NCBI GenBank assembly: GCA_039934875.1
Contig: JBDTLH010000232.1
Location: 1 to 6,001 of the forward strand
Direction of reading: 5' to 3'
DNA length: 6,001 bases
From: JBDTLH01 sp039934875
GTDB taxonomy: Bacteria; Acidobacteriota; Terriglobia; Terriglobales; Acidobacteriaceae
In this document: in pieces, positions 5,668 through 6,001 of the stretch
Layout: each line of letters begins with the position of its first letter
How positions within the stretch are numbered: the first letter of the stretch is position 1
Notes under the pieces: generated by a model
The model's input: the letters and a program-made list of their open reading frames with translations, nothing else
Databases searched by the model: none
Told to the model about the DNA's origin: nothing
Made by a program: the position numbers and the translations under genes

Positions 5668-6001
5668 TTAAGCTACTTTTTCCCGCCCTCCGCCGCGCTT
5701 TGCCTTGGGAATGATCGGCTCGCCGCGGCTCTTCTGGCGATAGATCCAAAACCCCGCCGCGATCAGTGCTAACGCGAGCAGCCCCAGCAAGGCGTAAAGC
5801 ATAACGTGGGTGTTCTTCTTTGCCCAGCCGATGATCTGATGGCCATAGCGCGAACTGAAGTAAGCCAGCAGCAGATAACGGATCGCCTTGGCCGATCCAA
5901 AGCTCAGGAAATAATGTTTCTTTGAGATGCCCATCGCGCCCGCGGAGAGCACGAAATAGCTTACCGGCGTCGGCGGCGGCATCAGCGTGGGAATGAACAG
6001 G
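5668..6001 (-). CDS. VTT/DedA-like (SNARE-associated Golgi type) membrane protein, C-terminal part
   Basis: The reading frame runs from the window edge leftward to TAA at 5668-5670; the 5' end is outside the window. An internal Met at 5982 could be misread as a start, but the frame is open upstream (LFIPTL before it) and the family extends further. The visible part has the VTT-domain C-terminal pattern: PPPTPVSYFVLSAGAMGISKK, split as PPPTPVSYFV and LSAGAMGISKK, followed by FLSFGSAKAIRYLLLAYFSSRYG. A clear transmembrane helix (about LYALLGLLALALIAAGFWIY) follows, then a basic cytoplasmic-type tail rich in K and R. DedA/VTT proteins are inner-membrane proteins tied to lipid carrier flipping and membrane homeostasis; which subgroup this one belongs to cannot be told from the fragment. 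It converges on the prenyl synthase. Confidence 0.75.
   Translation of the reverse strand, partial: LFIPTLMPPPTPVSYFVLSAGAMGISKKHYFLSFGSAKAIRYLLLAYFSSRYGHQIIGWAKKNTHVMLYALLGLLALALIAAGFWIYRQKSRGEPIIPKAKRGGGREKVA

Overview
The window is about 6 kb of ordinary, moderately GC-rich bacterial chromosome carrying housekeeping genes. The gene content and protein style (MetRS with a fused C-terminal tRNA-binding domain, TatD, YajQ, a long-chain polyprenyl synthase, a VTT/DedA-type membrane protein) suggest a Gram-negative-like soil or environmental bacterium. Acidobacteriota is my best guess, from recalled family resemblance only; there is no rRNA or lineage marker to prove it.

Layout. Positions 1-589 are lower-quality sequence: a short 8-bp tandem repeat, then a small ORF (79-426) that keeps only the C-terminal half of an SRPBCC (START-like) protein and looks truncated or decayed, then a 163-bp gap with a weak candidate promoter. 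metG (590-2683) is complete, with HIGH, KMSKS, a zinc knuckle and a C-terminal OB-fold tRNA-binding domain. Next comes a compact insertion-like unit (2681-3160): a 119-aa four-helix-bundle protein of the S23/23S-rRNA intervening-sequence family. A perfect 19-bp inverted repeat (2681-2699 / 3089-3107) flanks it, and the right side expands into ten tandem heptamers. tatD (3166-4017) starts five bases after the last heptamer, then yajQ (4068-4571) and a polyprenyl diphosphate synthase (4612-5601) follow on the same strand with 40-50 bp gaps, probably as one transcription unit. On the opposite strand, a VTT/DedA-like membrane protein (5668-6001, 5' end outside the window) converges on it, with a GC-rich hairpin in the 66-bp gap.

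How it fits together. metG and tatD are frequent neighbours in bacteria, so the S23 unit most likely inserted into a metG-tatD junction. It sits exactly between the metG stop and the tatD start, brings the metG stop codon inside its left repeat, and leaves tatD without a visible Shine-Dalgarno sequence. The architecture (S23-type gene inside a long inverted repeat) recalls rRNA intervening sequences, but here it lies in a protein-coding operon. This is the one part of the window that could be an under-described mobile or RNA-processing element; everything else is ordinary.
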